NCBI RefSeq assembly: GCF_003473485.1
Contig: NC_053046.1
Location: forward strand, 25,311,332 to 25,375,331
Length of the DNA stretch: 64,000 nucleotides
Direction: 5' to 3'
DNA from: Medicago truncatula
Lineage: Eukaryota; Streptophyta; Magnoliopsida; Fabales; Fabaceae
Part shown: in pieces, positions 36,332 to 47,516 of the stretch
Position numbering within the stretch: the stretch's first letter is position 1
Layout: every line of letters begins with the position of its first letter
Translations under genes and position numbers: made by a program
The notes under the pieces: generated by a model
The model's database searches: none
The model's input: the letters and a program-made list of their open reading frames with translations, nothing else
Told to the model about the DNA's origin: nothing

Positions 36332-36824
36332 TTGCACACCCAACTCTAGCTTGTTTTTTACTTTTGTTCTTCGTAGCTGTGTCCTTGTATCTTAATCTTC
36401 TTTATATATATTATCATTGTTTCTGGATCTTGTGCTTTTTCACCTTCAATATGTTTTACAAGCTTTAACTCTGATGATATTTACTGTTTAATGCTGCTTG
36501 CTCTGATACTCTTTCTTTTGTTTCTATTCTTTTTGTTGATGACAAAAGGGGGAGTAAATGTATAGTATTTGTTAAGGCACTGAGTCCTACTATAACCTCT
36601 TCTAAATTTCTTTTAAATACTTCTGATTTGATTTTATAAGTATTTTATTGAAATTTAATTAATAAGAATAGAACTTAGGGGGAGCTTACAAACCTCACCT
36701 TAAAGATCTATTAGACTCAGGGGGAGCTTACAAACCTCTGTCCCAGTAGTCAACTTATTAATTAGATCAACAACAATTGAACATTTTAAATACTATTGTT
36801 TGTCATCATCAAAAAGGGGGAGAT
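36332..36824 (+). other. Sirevirus 3' non-coding region with four polypurine tracts
   Basis: GGGGGAG-type purine runs occur at about 36546-36555 (AAAGGGGGAG), 36677-36684, 36719-36726 and 36811-36823 (AAAAAGGGGGAGA). The last abuts the 3' LTR and should be the plus-strand primer. Two of the others are followed by the same CTTACAAACCTC phrase. Repeated polypurine tracts are a known trait of Sireviruses. Confidence 0.9.
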
Positions 36825-38097
36825 TGTTGGAACAAAATGTGTTTCAAAATGAACCTTATTGAGTTTTGATGATAACAAAGTATTAAAAATTGTCAATTGG
36901 TTATTACTAATAATTGTTCAAGTGTACAGGACCAAAGGCTACTCAAGTTATTTCAATAGGTCTTGGAAGAACAATGGAAAGAAAAAGAAATTCTGAGCAT
37001 CTGAAGAAAACTGCTCCTGAAGCTAAACTGCTCCTGAAGAGATGACGTCATCAGAAGCAGAAAGTCATCAGAAGCAAAAGTTTTCATCAGAAGCAATATC
37101 TTCACCAGAAGCTACATTTGATCCTTTAATCAAACTGAAGATTCAAAGTAGCTGATTCTCAATTCAGTCTTATCAAAGAAGAACGAAGAATTGAAAGGGA
37201 GGTATCAACGGATATATGGATAGCACTGAGCTCTTGTCTCTCGTTAATAGAGTTGACAAAGTACAAGTGTACAACCACTACCTCCACTACTCTGTTTTCT
37301 GTCTACGCTACAAGACAAAACAACAGCCATGCCTGCAGAATTTGTACACTCAAGATGGGAATGAATTTGAAGTTTATTCTTCAAAGGACTACACCCAAAT
37401 CAGGCAAAGGATCACTGGTGGATAATCAAAGGATTTCAAACGACTCTTTAGACGTGCTGATTATCTCAACGTCTCTTTCACACCTCTATATAAAGGAGTG
37501 AAGACTTGAAGATTGTAGATAGAGATACATAAGTTCAAAAGCGCCAAAACTCTGTCAATTTGATTCTACAAAGCACACTGAATTTCTGCACTGATTTGAT
37601 ACATCTTAGAAATTCAAAGTCTAGAGTCTTTTCTGTATTGTATTGTGAACACCACTGATTGTATATCAAGTGTTCAATTCAAACTCAATTCTCTGTATTT
37701 TTGTTTGATTAGAAGTCTCTCGCCTGCGTGCTTGAGCATTAGAAGTCTCTTGCTTAGTGCTTGAGCATTGGAAGACTCTTGCGTGTGTGCTTGAGCATAG
37801 TTTTGTGAAGTCTCATACTTAGAAAGTATTGAGCAGTTGTAATCTTTGTGATTATAGTGAAATCTCCTTGGAAGTGCAAGGGGGACTGGACTACTTCCGT
37901 GTTGTGGAAGGAACCAGGATAACTGCTTGTGTCTTTGTCTTTCTTTTCTCTGCTCTGTTCTTTTCCGCTGCAATCTGACTCTGATCATTTCATCAGAAGC
38001 AATCAAACTGCTTCTGAAGTTTTATCAGAAGAAGTATTTTTTAAGAGAAAAAGAAAACACAATTCAACCCCCCCCCTTCTTGTGTTTTTCACCTTCA
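36825..38097 (+). repeat. 3' LTR of the Sirevirus
   Basis: 1,273 bp, nearly identical to the 5' LTR. Differences seen: two adjacent substitutions at 36879-36880 (versus 26312-26313), one at 37386 (versus 26819), and a C run shorter by one. TATA-like TATATAAA at 37487-37494 could drive outward transcription into the flank. Confidence 0.96.
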
Positions 38098-38102
38098 CGT
38101 CA

Positions 38103-38768
38103 TACTTCCTCCGAAAGATTTGTTGAACCATTGTGTGTTATTTCAGCTGATTCGTGTCTCTTCCCCAAGTTTCCCCTGGATCAGCTGTGAAATCCCTATA
38201 TAAATAGAGGTCTAGCACAATTCATTGCGTACACAAAAAAAAGGCTTATTAGTTGTCGATTCTTTTTCATCTCTTCTCCCCTCAACTTGGGTTATCGAGT
38301 TATTCTTCTCTTCCTCTTTATTCTGTCATGTTTCGAGTGCTATCAATTACCATATTAAAGCGACCTTAATAGCCATATTTGATGATGTAATTTTAGGAAG
38401 TTTTTCTATTGTGCAATAGCAAATTGAAACAATGATCTATGAGCTGTTTTATCTTAGGATATCGTGGTTGATTACTTGATTATTTTCCTTACACAATTTT
38501 GAATAATGATACGAGATGATTTTAAAAAAAATGACCTAGTCTGCAACTCAACTTGATCATATTAAATACATATTTTATTGCATGAATCAACAACGCAACT
38601 AGAGAAAAATCTTTGTAAAAGAAAGGAATAAAACTTATTTCCTTCACACATCAAAGACTATTTTTAACTATTCTTCAAATTTTGGTTTATGGGCTCCTTA
38701 TTTTGAATGAGATATATGATACAAACAAGTTAGAACCTAAAGAGGTACTCAAGATCATCTCATGGATC
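38103..38768. other. Spacer with a TATA-like sequence, no gene recognised
   Basis: TATATAAATA lies at 38197-38206, 100 bp from the retrotransposon, followed by a CT-rich leader-like stretch. The only open frame (38225-38419) resembles no known protein. It may be the truncated promoter of a lost gene. The right part probably includes the 3' UTR of the minus-strand reductase. Confidence 0.4.
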
Positions 38769-41210
38769 TCATAGGAAGCCTTTGTCTTGAAAGCTTTTGA
38801 TGCAGTCATCAAACATTTGTTCAAGAGATTTGAACTGAGAAAATCCCAATTGAGTGATTTTGGTGGTGTCCATGCTATGCGTATTATTATCTCCTTCCTG
38901 GCTGCTACACCTATAGTAGAAAATAAACTATAAACATATTCTTTTACTAGAAAGAATTTTTTTGAATGATACCAAAATTAAGATTGATATAGTAGATGAT
39001 ACACTACAGCAAGTCTTAAACTTACTTGGTTTCGTACGGATAAGAAGGATATTTGGCCTGAAGCATCTGGATGATTTGAGACCAGTGGGCTACTGTGCTT
39101 GAACATACAAGCCTTCCAGATGCTTTTGGCTCCTCCATAGCCAATATGTGGGCAGCAATCACGTCATCTATATGAACAAATCCGACTGTTGTGTTTGGGT
39201 ACTCTCCTCTGGAACCTGTTAAATTAGGGAACAATCTCATTGTTAGCATATGGAGGAACCAAACCTCAGATCTTGAGAGGAACAGACTTCAAGGTCTCAA
39301 ATCTACGCTATCAAACCAAGCTTTGCGGTTATATGTTTAATTACTTGAAAATGAATTTAATTTTGAATGAGCTTTACTATTACCAAACAAAACTCTAGAA
39401 TACAAAGAATTCTTAAGAATTATATAACCTTTGACGATGCTTAGTATCATGAGCAATGTGCTGGCTGGCTGTGGTGCAAGAAGTGGACCAACGACGAAAG
39501 AGGGGTTAACAACCACTAGATCAAGCCCACTTTCCTCTGCAATCCTCCAAGCCTCTCTTTCTCCCAATGTCTTTGCATATGCATACCACAGCTGCATAAC
39601 TCACAAGTTTCATTGAATTTAAATAACACTAATTTATGAGGTGACATTTCATGATTAAATTACTAGCAAATCACATTCAAGCCACCAAAATGATTCTAAA
39701 ATATTGAAAAAGAAAACATAAAATTCAAAGTGATGATCCAAACAAGAATGTGACATTACTTAAAGTGATGATATATGTTAGATATTGAATGTACAGGTAA
39801 CATTTCGTAATCCAAAATTAGCGGTTACTAGTTCTTGTAAACTATATTACTCAAAGTGATGATCCAAACAAGAATTTGATATGACTTAATGCTTTGTAAT
39901 TGAGAAGGAAGTGTTGTTACATTATAGCGTTTGCAGTATTCTGGATCACTCCAATGAGATTCATTGAGAGGAGAAACTTGTTGCACATCATCGCGGTATC
40001 TTATGGAAGAGCAAGAAGATGTTAGCACCACGCGTTTCACATTTGCTTTGATGCAGGAGTTCAGCACATTCTGGGTTCCTTTTATACATGGATCAATCAA
40101 AGTAGCCTACAACATATTTCAAATAGCAACAAATTACCATATGTATATTGATGATGTTATGTTATTGAAAAGATGAAAATATATACCATCTCTACAAACT
40201 GCCATTTTAAACTTTGCGGCAGGCAAAATTACGACAGTTTTGAAAACGCCTGAATGGTTTATAGTGGCGGCTAAAACCGCTTTAACATGCAAAATTTAGC
40301 CGCCGTAATATTCACGTTTTTTTGCAGTGTGTCTATTAACAAAGACTGAATTTTTTATTGAATTACATTCTAAAATTACAAAGTAGTCTCACATCAATTT
40401 CTCTCTGTAACTAAATATTCCGGACACATTTCATCCTATCGTTACTTGATGCAAAAAATAATTAACGAAAAGTTCAAGATACGCATATGGTTATTGTAAC
40501 AGTAGCAGCTCATCATTTTTATTTGCAACCATCGTTGTATGTAAAGTGATTTATGTTTCGCTGTATTTATGAAAAGTAAACCGAACAACAAATACAAGGT
40601 TAAAATCAACTCTAGACATCAAATACAACAATTTTGAAAGCAAAATTAAAACTACAATTCAGAATTAATTTTAGACTTTTATAAGAAATAGAAAAGTATC
40701 CAGAAGTCCTAGCTCAACTGGCAAAATACCAAAATTGTTAGGCCGGATGCCATGACCAGAGTTCAAACCCCGGTACCTCCACTTGTGTGTGAATTTATAA
40801 TGGCTTTGCCATTTCGTCTATCTACCAAAAAAAAAAATAGAAAAGTGTACCTGAATATTGTTATCATATGGAACAATCACAGGAGATGCTGTATGAAACA
40901 CACCATCAACCCCAGTCACTGCCTCATCAAAACTCCCTTCCACCATCAGATCTGCTTTTAATATCTTTAATCTTTCTTTGTCTCCACTTAGTTGAGTTAG
41001 ATAACCAACCTTCTCCAAATCATCTGCAAAATAAAATGAAAAATTAATGCACCAATCAAATTAAATAGGAATTAAAAAGATTCATATATCACTAATATTA
41101 ATACCTGGGTTTCTTACTGTAGTCCTTACTATGTGACCTTTTTCTAATAAGGCTTTAACTAGGTAAGCTGCTATGAACCCAGTGCCTCCTGTGACGCAAA
41201 ACTCAGGCAT
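38769..41210 (-). CDS. TKPR2: Tetraketide alpha-pyrone reductase 2 (CCR/DFR-like), 6 exons
   Basis: On the minus strand, exons 41210-41105, 41023-40851, 40106-39921, 39591-39429, 39215-39026 and 38910-38769 join in frame to 319 residues with GT..AG borders. The short-chain dehydrogenase NADPH fold starts at residue 7 with TGGTGFIA, followed by TVRNP. The catalytic Tyr158 and Lys162 lie in WYAYAK and the Ser in LTSSCSS. Family-specific phrases such as [34 protein letters not shown] and [12 protein letters not shown] match my memory of Arabidopsis TKPR2 (CCRL6) better than true cinnamoyl-CoA reductases. TKPR2 reduces tetraketide pyrones to precursors of pollen-wall sporopollenin, in anther tapetum. 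Intact; intron 2 holds a SINE. Confidence 0.92.
40196..40328. repeat. Hairpin-like insert in TKPR2 intron 2
   Basis: GCGGCTAAAACCGC, TAGCCGCCGTAA and GTTTTGAAAACGCC suggest a MITE-like repeat. The right end on the minus strand reads CACTGCAAAAAAACGTG, which resembles a CACTA-type terminus. Left end and target duplication were not resolved. Confidence 0.4.
40698..40835 (+). mobile_element. tRNA-derived SINE, family C, plus-strand copy in TKPR2 intron 2
   Basis: A box CTAGCTCAACTGGC, B-box-like GAGTTCAAACCCC, and a 3' A tail. An 11-bp target duplication AATAGAAAAGT lies at 40687-40697 and 40836-40846. Confidence 0.9.
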
Positions 41211-41452
41211 CTCTTTCTGTTTTTATGTTTGGCTGATTAATTCTGTGTCATCGTGTAACTTGGTCTTATGTATGTAAGAGTTGTAAGAAATCCAACCAAA
41301 ATTTGTTAAGTAGGAGAGTCATGTGAGATGTGTGTCCAAATAAAATTATTTTGTTGACTGAAAAAAAAAACAAAACTATTTTGTTGGGTGGGAAACCGAT
41401 GGTTCACTCGAGTCATATGAATATTGTCTTATAGACTTTATTTTTTTGTTTT

Positions 41453-41604
41453 TTTTGTTTTTTTTTTTTTGGTAGATAGACGAAATGGCAAAGCCATTAT
41501 AAACTCACACACATAAGTGGAGGTACCGGGGTTCGAACCCCGGTCATGGCATCCGGCCTAACAATTTCGGCATTTTGCCAGTTGAGCTAGGACTTCTGGA
41601 TTAA
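41453..41604 (-). mobile_element. tRNA-derived SINE, family C, minus-strand copy upstream of TKPR2
   Basis: Same family as 40698-40835 but inverted, with an intact B box GGTTCGAACC and an A box in AGCTCAACTGGC. The A tail is the T run at 41453-41472. A 15-bp target duplication TTATTTTTTTGTTTT lies at 41438-41452 and 41605-41619. It lies about 240 bp upstream of the TKPR2 start codon. Confidence 0.9.
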
Positions 41605-41980
41605 TTATTTTTTTGTTTTAATCTCTTAAAAAAAATTATTAACACTTTTAATTTATACTTTTAAGTGAACTCATGTGTAGTGTTCATATTTTCGACTGAA
41701 ATTGTATAGACATATGAAGAATATTATAACAATCTCTCCAAACAAATTATATATTTTTTTTTGAAACAAAACAAATTATAATTTTTAAGTGTCAAAAACA
41801 AAAAATTGATATATTATAGAGATCTAAAACATATTTAACCTTTTATACAATTACTAGCTCCATCCCCTCAAATAAAATACTACCTCTATCTTTATATACA
41901 AAATCCTTTTGCAAAATTTTATCGTTGATTTTTAAAGGATCCTTTTTAAATATACATTATTTCCTGTAAAAAAATATGGA

Positions 41981-42222
41981 AATTGTTCTTCTCTCTTTCG
42001 TTTTTGCTCATTCCCTTAATTCAACATGAGTTACTTCATGTTCGGTATTTTTTTAGCGTGAGTTAACTCACGTTGGTATTTTTAAGATCGGTTAAATTAT
42101 TTTTTAAGTCAGTTCAACCAATCTTAAAAGTGTCAACGTGAGTTAACTTACGTTAAAAAATATCGAGCTTGAGTTAATTTACGCTGAATTAAGAGAATGA
42201 GAAATTTGGGAGAGAACAATTT
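41981..42222. mobile_element. Fold-back MITE (GTTAAC family), copy 3
   Basis: The element is an imperfect palindrome over its whole length: left arm AATTGTTCTTCTCTCTTTCG, then CTCATTCCCTTAATTCAAC, pairs with GAATTAAGAGAATGAG and GGGAGAGAACAATT on the right. Inner phrases include AGCGTGAGTTAACTCACGTT and AACGTGAGTTAACTTACGTT. Confidence 0.85.
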
Positions 42223-42239
42223 TTGAAAAAATATTTGCA

Positions 42240-42946
42240 TATGTTTTTTTTTTTAATAAACAAAATTTATTAATAATAAGAAAACTAACACAAGATAAGA
42301 TGTGCAAAGCTGCTCCAAAATTGCAAACTAAGTTACAAAGAAAATTGTGTCAACCATACAAAGTGAAACAAACACTTGAGAGACCCACCAAATAACACTT
42401 ATTTAATATGTTTCAATGCAAACTAGCACCTGCTGCACCAATGGACATAAACTCTTCCATTAATCACCAAAGTATCATTTTGAGATTTCAATTTTATCAG
42501 ATACAAGTCATGCCACACCTTCATATGATTACTTGAAAAAAAATAGCCACATGATGCAACTCCAACTCAAACTACTCCTTTTTAACTCACCACCATTTGA
42601 GTCAAGAAATAATCACCATCCATACTAGAATTAGAACAACAGAGACTCCTAACTTCTTCGTCTCATCCTCAAATGACAGTGACAAGTTGAAAACCATCAA
42701 ACTTAAATGCATTGAAGACAAGCGGGTGGGTTACTCCACAAATTTGAAAAATAAAGATTCTTATTTCTTCTTTTCCCAAAAATAAACCATGACCATGACA
42801 ATCGTTTTATCCGATCTACAACTTTTGAAATGTTGACAATTTTTCGGTTGAATAGAATGTCATTACGCTTCAACCAAATGCACCATGTAGATGTTAGCCA
42901 AATTATATGTGAAACTTTCTTTCCATTCTTCCCTTTGCAAAGAGAA
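42240..42946 (-). pseudogene. Probable LINE remnant (region after the reverse transcriptase)
   Basis: On the minus strand near 42900-42830 the translation includes TWCIWLKRNDILFNR, a phrase typical of the segment downstream of zf-RVT in plant LINE proteins. Further coding-like fragments extend toward 42600 but are broken by stops. No ends were found. Assignment rests on this motif only. Confidence 0.4.
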
Positions 42947-42955
42947 TTAAATAAA

Positions 42956-43117
42956 GAGTTAATTATGTTTTAGGTCCCTATAAATAGGCGTGTTTCCAAC
43001 ATTAATTCCTACTTAAATTTTATTAAATTTTTGGTCCCCAATATTTTTTGCCGTTTGCAAAATTGATCCTCACCGTGAAATGCTGCTTATTCAGCTAACG
43101 GGAAATCACATGTGGCT
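42956..43117 (+). repeat. MULE-1 left terminal inverted repeat
   Basis: Begins GAGTTAATTATGTTTTAGG and ends near GGGAAATCACATGTGGC. It pairs with 48272-48433, with roughly 15 mismatches seen by eye. In MULEs the TIR carries the promoter of the transposase gene. Confidence 0.93.
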
Positions 43118-43363
43118 TCAATTATAATACACGTGAGACAATATTTCTTTATTCAATAAATAATAAAATGGTTAATAATATTTTTTAATTAAAAGAACCC
43201 TTAAAAATTCCAATATAAAAACCCCTTAATCCTAATCTTATCTTATCAGTTTATTACACTTTTCTCTACCCACACAAACCCTAGCCGCTCGATACCCTTC
43301 TCCGTTTTCGAAAAACTTCAGATCGTTGTCTTTTACTGTTTGGGAATCTTAGTTTGTGGTCCA

Positions 43364-46300
43364 ATGGTTCGTTTTTGTGGTGACACTTTGCTTGGTGGTC
43401 CCGAGGTTGAAGAAAAAGATTCTCATGGTACGAATCTTTTCTGTTTTTTGATTTCAGTTCGGTTGTCTTTTTGTTAGTGAAAACATGTAAAGTAATACAT
43501 TATTGGGATATAAGCATGTGGGTATTGTTTATTACTAGGGTTTTGCAACAGTTTCGATTTAAGCATGTGGGGTATAGGAATTTGTATGACTTTTATGGAA
43601 TAAGTTGAATGCAAGTGGGTTGGTGTGTCTTTAATCATGAATTTATTGACATTTTATAATTTGTTGTTTGTTTGCATGTGCATTATTGTTTTCCTTTTTC
43701 CCCATTACTAATTGTACTCATATGAGATATGTTAGGTGGAGGATTTACTGCTGTCATTTTTACCAAGGGTTTTTTTGTAAGAAACCCTCAGCTACATTAT
43801 TTTGGTGTTGAGGTTGGAGTATTTAAGGGATTGGATCCAGAAAAGTGGTCTTATTTTGAGGCACTTGGTTATGCAAAAGACTTGGACAAAGAGTTGGAAA
43901 GTAAAATTGAGAGTGTCAAACTATAGTGGAAACCAAGCAACATGGCATTGGATAAGTGTCTGAAGAAACTAACACTTGATGTTCATGCATCGGAGCTGGC
44001 TAACTTTGCTGTTGAAAACCAAGAAAATGTTGACATATATGTGGACTACAATAGCTCATCTGATTCAGGTAATGAGGAGTCTTCAAGGTGTGTGGAGGGT
44101 GTTGAACTCTATGGTGTTGGTGCAAGCAAATCTGACTACAAAGGGAAAGGGATTGCTGCTGAGGGTGAAGATGTTTCAGAAAATGAGAGTTCAGATAGTG
44201 ACCATATTGCTGATGAGGTACACTTTGATGATAGTGAAGAGGAAAGGATGTTTCTTGAAGATGATGGATTTGTAGAGGAAGGGTTAGTAGCTTGTGCTGG
44301 TGTGGTGGAGAATGATGTACATCAGAGACAAAGACTTAATGTCGACCAACATGATGACAATGGTGGACTTGAAGATGGTTATGTAACTGATGACTTAGAT
44401 AGTGCTTCTGATGTAGACAATGTTGAAGGTGTAAAGCCTATATATCCAAGGTTTAAGGAAGAAGACTTGAACAAGGATTTTAAGTTCACTATTGGTATGG
44501 AGTTCTGTTCTCTCAAGCAATTTAAAGAAGCTTTTCTTGAGCTTAATGTTCTGAATGGGAGAGATATTAAGCTCAAGACAAATGACAAAAACAGATGTAG
44601 GGTTATATGCAAGAGCTTTGATACATGCAACTACTTGGTGTTTGTGAGTAGGGTTGTGAGGACACATACCTTCAGGGTGAAGACTCTAATGCAGAAGCAT
44701 ACATGTGGGAGGGTGTTTGAGAACAAAAGTGCAACTTCTGGATGGGTTACTAAGGTCTTGGTGGAAAAGATTGAAAACTCAGAGACTTTCAACATAAATC
44801 AAGTTGTAGGTGAGATTAGGACAAGGTTTTCTACTGGCATAACTCCTTCAAGGGCATTCAAGGCTAGGAAGATGGCAAGAAAAATAGTGGATGGTGATAT
44901 TGAGAAACAATATTCAATGATCTGGTCTTATAGTGGTGAGTTACAAAGAGCGTGCAACGGGAATACTTGTAAGTTGCATTTCGAAAGACCAGTACCAACT
45001 TTGTTACCAAGATTTGGTAGGTTTTATGTATGCTTTGATGGTTGCAAGAGAGCTTTAAAGACCAGTTGCAGGCCTTTCATAGGGGTTGATGGTTGTCACT
45101 TAAAAAAAAAGTATGGTGGCCAGTTTTTGATTGCAGTAGGGAGAGATCCCAATGACCAGTATCTACCAGTGGCTTTTGCAGTTGTAGAAAGTGAAACAAA
45201 GGAGACATGGAACTGGTTTTTGACCTTGCTTTTAGAAGACATTGGTGATTCTAGGTGGGCCTTCATTTCTGACCAATAGAAGGTATTTTTAATTTTTAAT
45301 GTACACAATTGTGATGCACATTTTCAATTAAAATATGAGTTGTTATGTATTAGTAATTGGGAACATTTTTTTTTACTGTTATGTTATCTGGATATGACAG
45401 GGATTACTGCAAACATTTGATGAGTTGTGAGGTGGGCTGGAGCACAGATTTTGCCTAAGGCATCTGTATGCAAACTTCAAGAAGAAGTTTGGTGGAGGTA
45501 CACTAATTAGGGACTTAATGATGGGTGCTGCCAAGGCTACTTATGTTGAAGCTTGGGAAGAAAAGATGCAGTTGCTGAAGGAAGCTAATCCCAAGGCACA
45601 TGAATGGTTAGCTGCTGTTGACAAAAGGGGATGGTGTAAGCATGCCTTTTCTTTTCATACTAAATGTGATGTCTTGATGAACAATCTCAGTGAGTCATTT
45701 AATGCAACCATTTTATTACCAAGGGATAAGCCTGTAATCACCATGTTTGAGTGGATTAGAACTTACTTAATAGGGAGGTTTGCTATGTTGAAAGAAAATG
45801 TAGGGAATTATAGAGGTGATATCATGCCTAAACCTATGAGAATACTTGATAGGGAAATAGAGATGAGTGGTAATTGGTTTGCTACTTAGGCTGGTGGGTT
45901 GAAGTTTGAGGTTACACATAGCCTAATGTATGATAAGTTTGTAGTTGATATTGATAAAAAAACATGCTCTTACAATTTCTGGGAATTGGTTGGGATCCCT
46001 TGTAGGCATGCTGTTGCAGCTATTGTGATGAAGGGTGATGATCCTGCACAATATGTGCATAGGTACTATAGCAAGGTGTATTATGAGGATTGCTATGCTC
46101 AGGTTATATCCCCTATTAATGGCCAGAATAAATGACCTAAAACCGATTTTGTTGAGGTCTTGCCCCCTATCTACAAGCGTGGGCCTGGCAGGCCCAAAAA
46201 GCTAAGAAGAAGAGAGTCTGATGAGGATAGGATGGAGAATGGGAAGTGGCAAAGGGGTTACACTACTAACAGATGCAAGAAATGCTTGCAATATGGACAC

Positions 46301-46862
46301 AATCAAAGAACTTGCATAAATCTGGCTGTTGTTATTCCAACTCAAACATCTCAGACTAGTGCAACATCTGCTGTTGTTGTCCATGAACAAGCACTAACTA
46401 CTCAGGCAAGTATGAGAAGCAATCCTGCAGTTGTACTCCAACAACCAACAACTCAGGCAAGTTAAAGTAGCCAATCTGCAGTAGCACCTAAGAAAAGGGT
46501 ATACATTATGATTCCTTTTAGTAAACTTATTGATATTGATTATGTTTTTTTTTTTCATTTTAATTGATTTAAAATATTTATCATTGTTTCTTACTTAGGG
46601 GAGACCTGTTGGATATGGTAAGAAGCAGTCTAAGGGAGTTCCAATGCAAAAAAAAACAAAGAAGATTGTTGAACTGGGTAGTAGCTCTATGACTGTCAAC
46701 ACATCTCAACCATCTTCTGCTCAAGCAAAAACTACTGCCAATGATGTTGGTATGATGCTAAATGGCTTGAAGGCACTTCCACCAAACCAGCTAGATGAAA
46801 TTATTAGGCAGTTGAACAAAGGAAAAGGAGATGATGTTGAAGACACTATAGCAAAGGAGTAG
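43364..46862 (+). pseudogene. MULE-1 transposase (MURA type) with six in-frame stops
   Basis: Exons 43364-43427, 43736-45282, 45401-46498 and 46599-46862 have GT..AG borders and matching phases. Domains in order: an N-terminal segment (GGGFTAVIFTKGFFV), an acidic linker, the MuDR DNA-binding region (FTIGMEFCSLKQFKEAFLEL), the MULE transposase core (FIGVDGCHLKKKYGG, AFAVVESETKETW, FISDQ, NNLSESFNA), a SWIM zinc finger (CSYNFWELVGIPCRHAVAAI) and a CCHC knuckle (CKKCLQYGHNQRTC). Stops lie at 43924-43926, 45277-45279, 45428-45430, 45887-45889, 46133-46135 and 46463-46465, yet the frame is otherwise unbroken. Alignment with MULE-2 shows that two of them replace Gln (ISDQQK) and Trp (after NGQ). 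The gene encodes the enzyme that cuts and moves the element. This copy is inactivated by nonsense changes alone. Confidence 0.9.
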
Positions 46863-47516
46863 TTTTTTATGATATCATGTTTTTTTTGCTAGCACCTTTT
46901 GGTGTGCACCTTTTGAACTGTTTTGGTGCTATATACTGTTTGTTATATGTATTAAGTTGACTAAGACTTGTCTTTTTGCTAGCATCTTTTGGTGTGCACC
47001 TTTTGAACTGAATTGGTGCAATATGCTATTTTCTATATGTACTAGTGTGCACTTCTGAGATACTTAAATGCACATTTTAATGCACAAACTGTTTTGGTGC
47101 TCTATGATCTACTCTTATTCTATTATAGCATATTTTGTGATCAATTCTTGTGCTCTTCCGTGTGTGTATTAATTTGTTTCAAAGGTAAAATCTACTTAGA
47201 TTATTTTCTCTACAGCCATTATAACAAAAAGTAGTGATACCATAACATGCCATTACAAAGAGCACTACTTTTGTGATGTTTTAATGCACCTTATTACAAG
47301 ATAAATTTGCAAAATAAATTGATACCATAACATGTCACTTTTGATACCAAGTTTTGACAAGATAAATTGATACCATAACATTACTGTTCTCACCAATATT
47401 ACAAGATTTTCATACCATAACATTACTTCTTACTAATAAACCACTGATACATCATTTTATACATCATCAATGCCTAAAATTCTAGAACCTTATCTTCATT
47501 ACAAACACCTAAAATC
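46863..47516. other. MULE-1 spacer between the convergent genes
   Basis: No coding sequence. Short repeated phrases (GCTAGCACCTTTTGGTGTGC / GCTAGCATCTTTTGGTGTGC at about 46888 and 46978; GATACCATAACAT several times from 47237 to 47420) suggest local duplications in the 3' UTRs of the two genes. Confidence 0.7.

Larger units (their letters stand above)
26258..38097 (+). mobile_element. Complete Ty1/copia Sirevirus-type LTR retrotransposon
   Basis: An 11,840-bp element with both LTRs, PBS, gag, pol, a third ORF and polypurine tracts in the expected order. A perfect 5-bp target duplication CGTCA flanks it at 26253-26257 and 38098-38102. The order protease, integrase, reverse transcriptase, RNase H in pol marks it as Ty1/copia. 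The long gag with one CCHC knuckle and a C-terminal extension, the extra ORF after pol, and the repeated polypurine tracts point to the Sirevirus (SIRE1/Maximus) lineage. I found only three base differences and one C-run length difference between the LTRs, so the insertion is recent. Confidence 0.96.

Noticed and set aside
27107..38006. A 110-residue frame antisense within both LTRs (27107-27439 and 37674-38006)
   Set aside because: Identical because the LTRs are identical. It follows LTR repeat units and resembles no protein.
22661..41604. Possible tRNA genes (A and B boxes at 22661-22794, 40698-40835, 41453-41604)
   Set aside because: Only the promoter boxes resemble tRNA. There is no full cloverleaf, each has an A tail and a target duplication, so these are SINEs.
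43729..46862. Several separate small genes at 43729-43926, 43942-45279, 45518-45889, 45899-46135, 46160-46465 and 46644-46862
   Set aside because: They are consecutive pieces of one transposase in matching frames, separated by single stop codons or introns.
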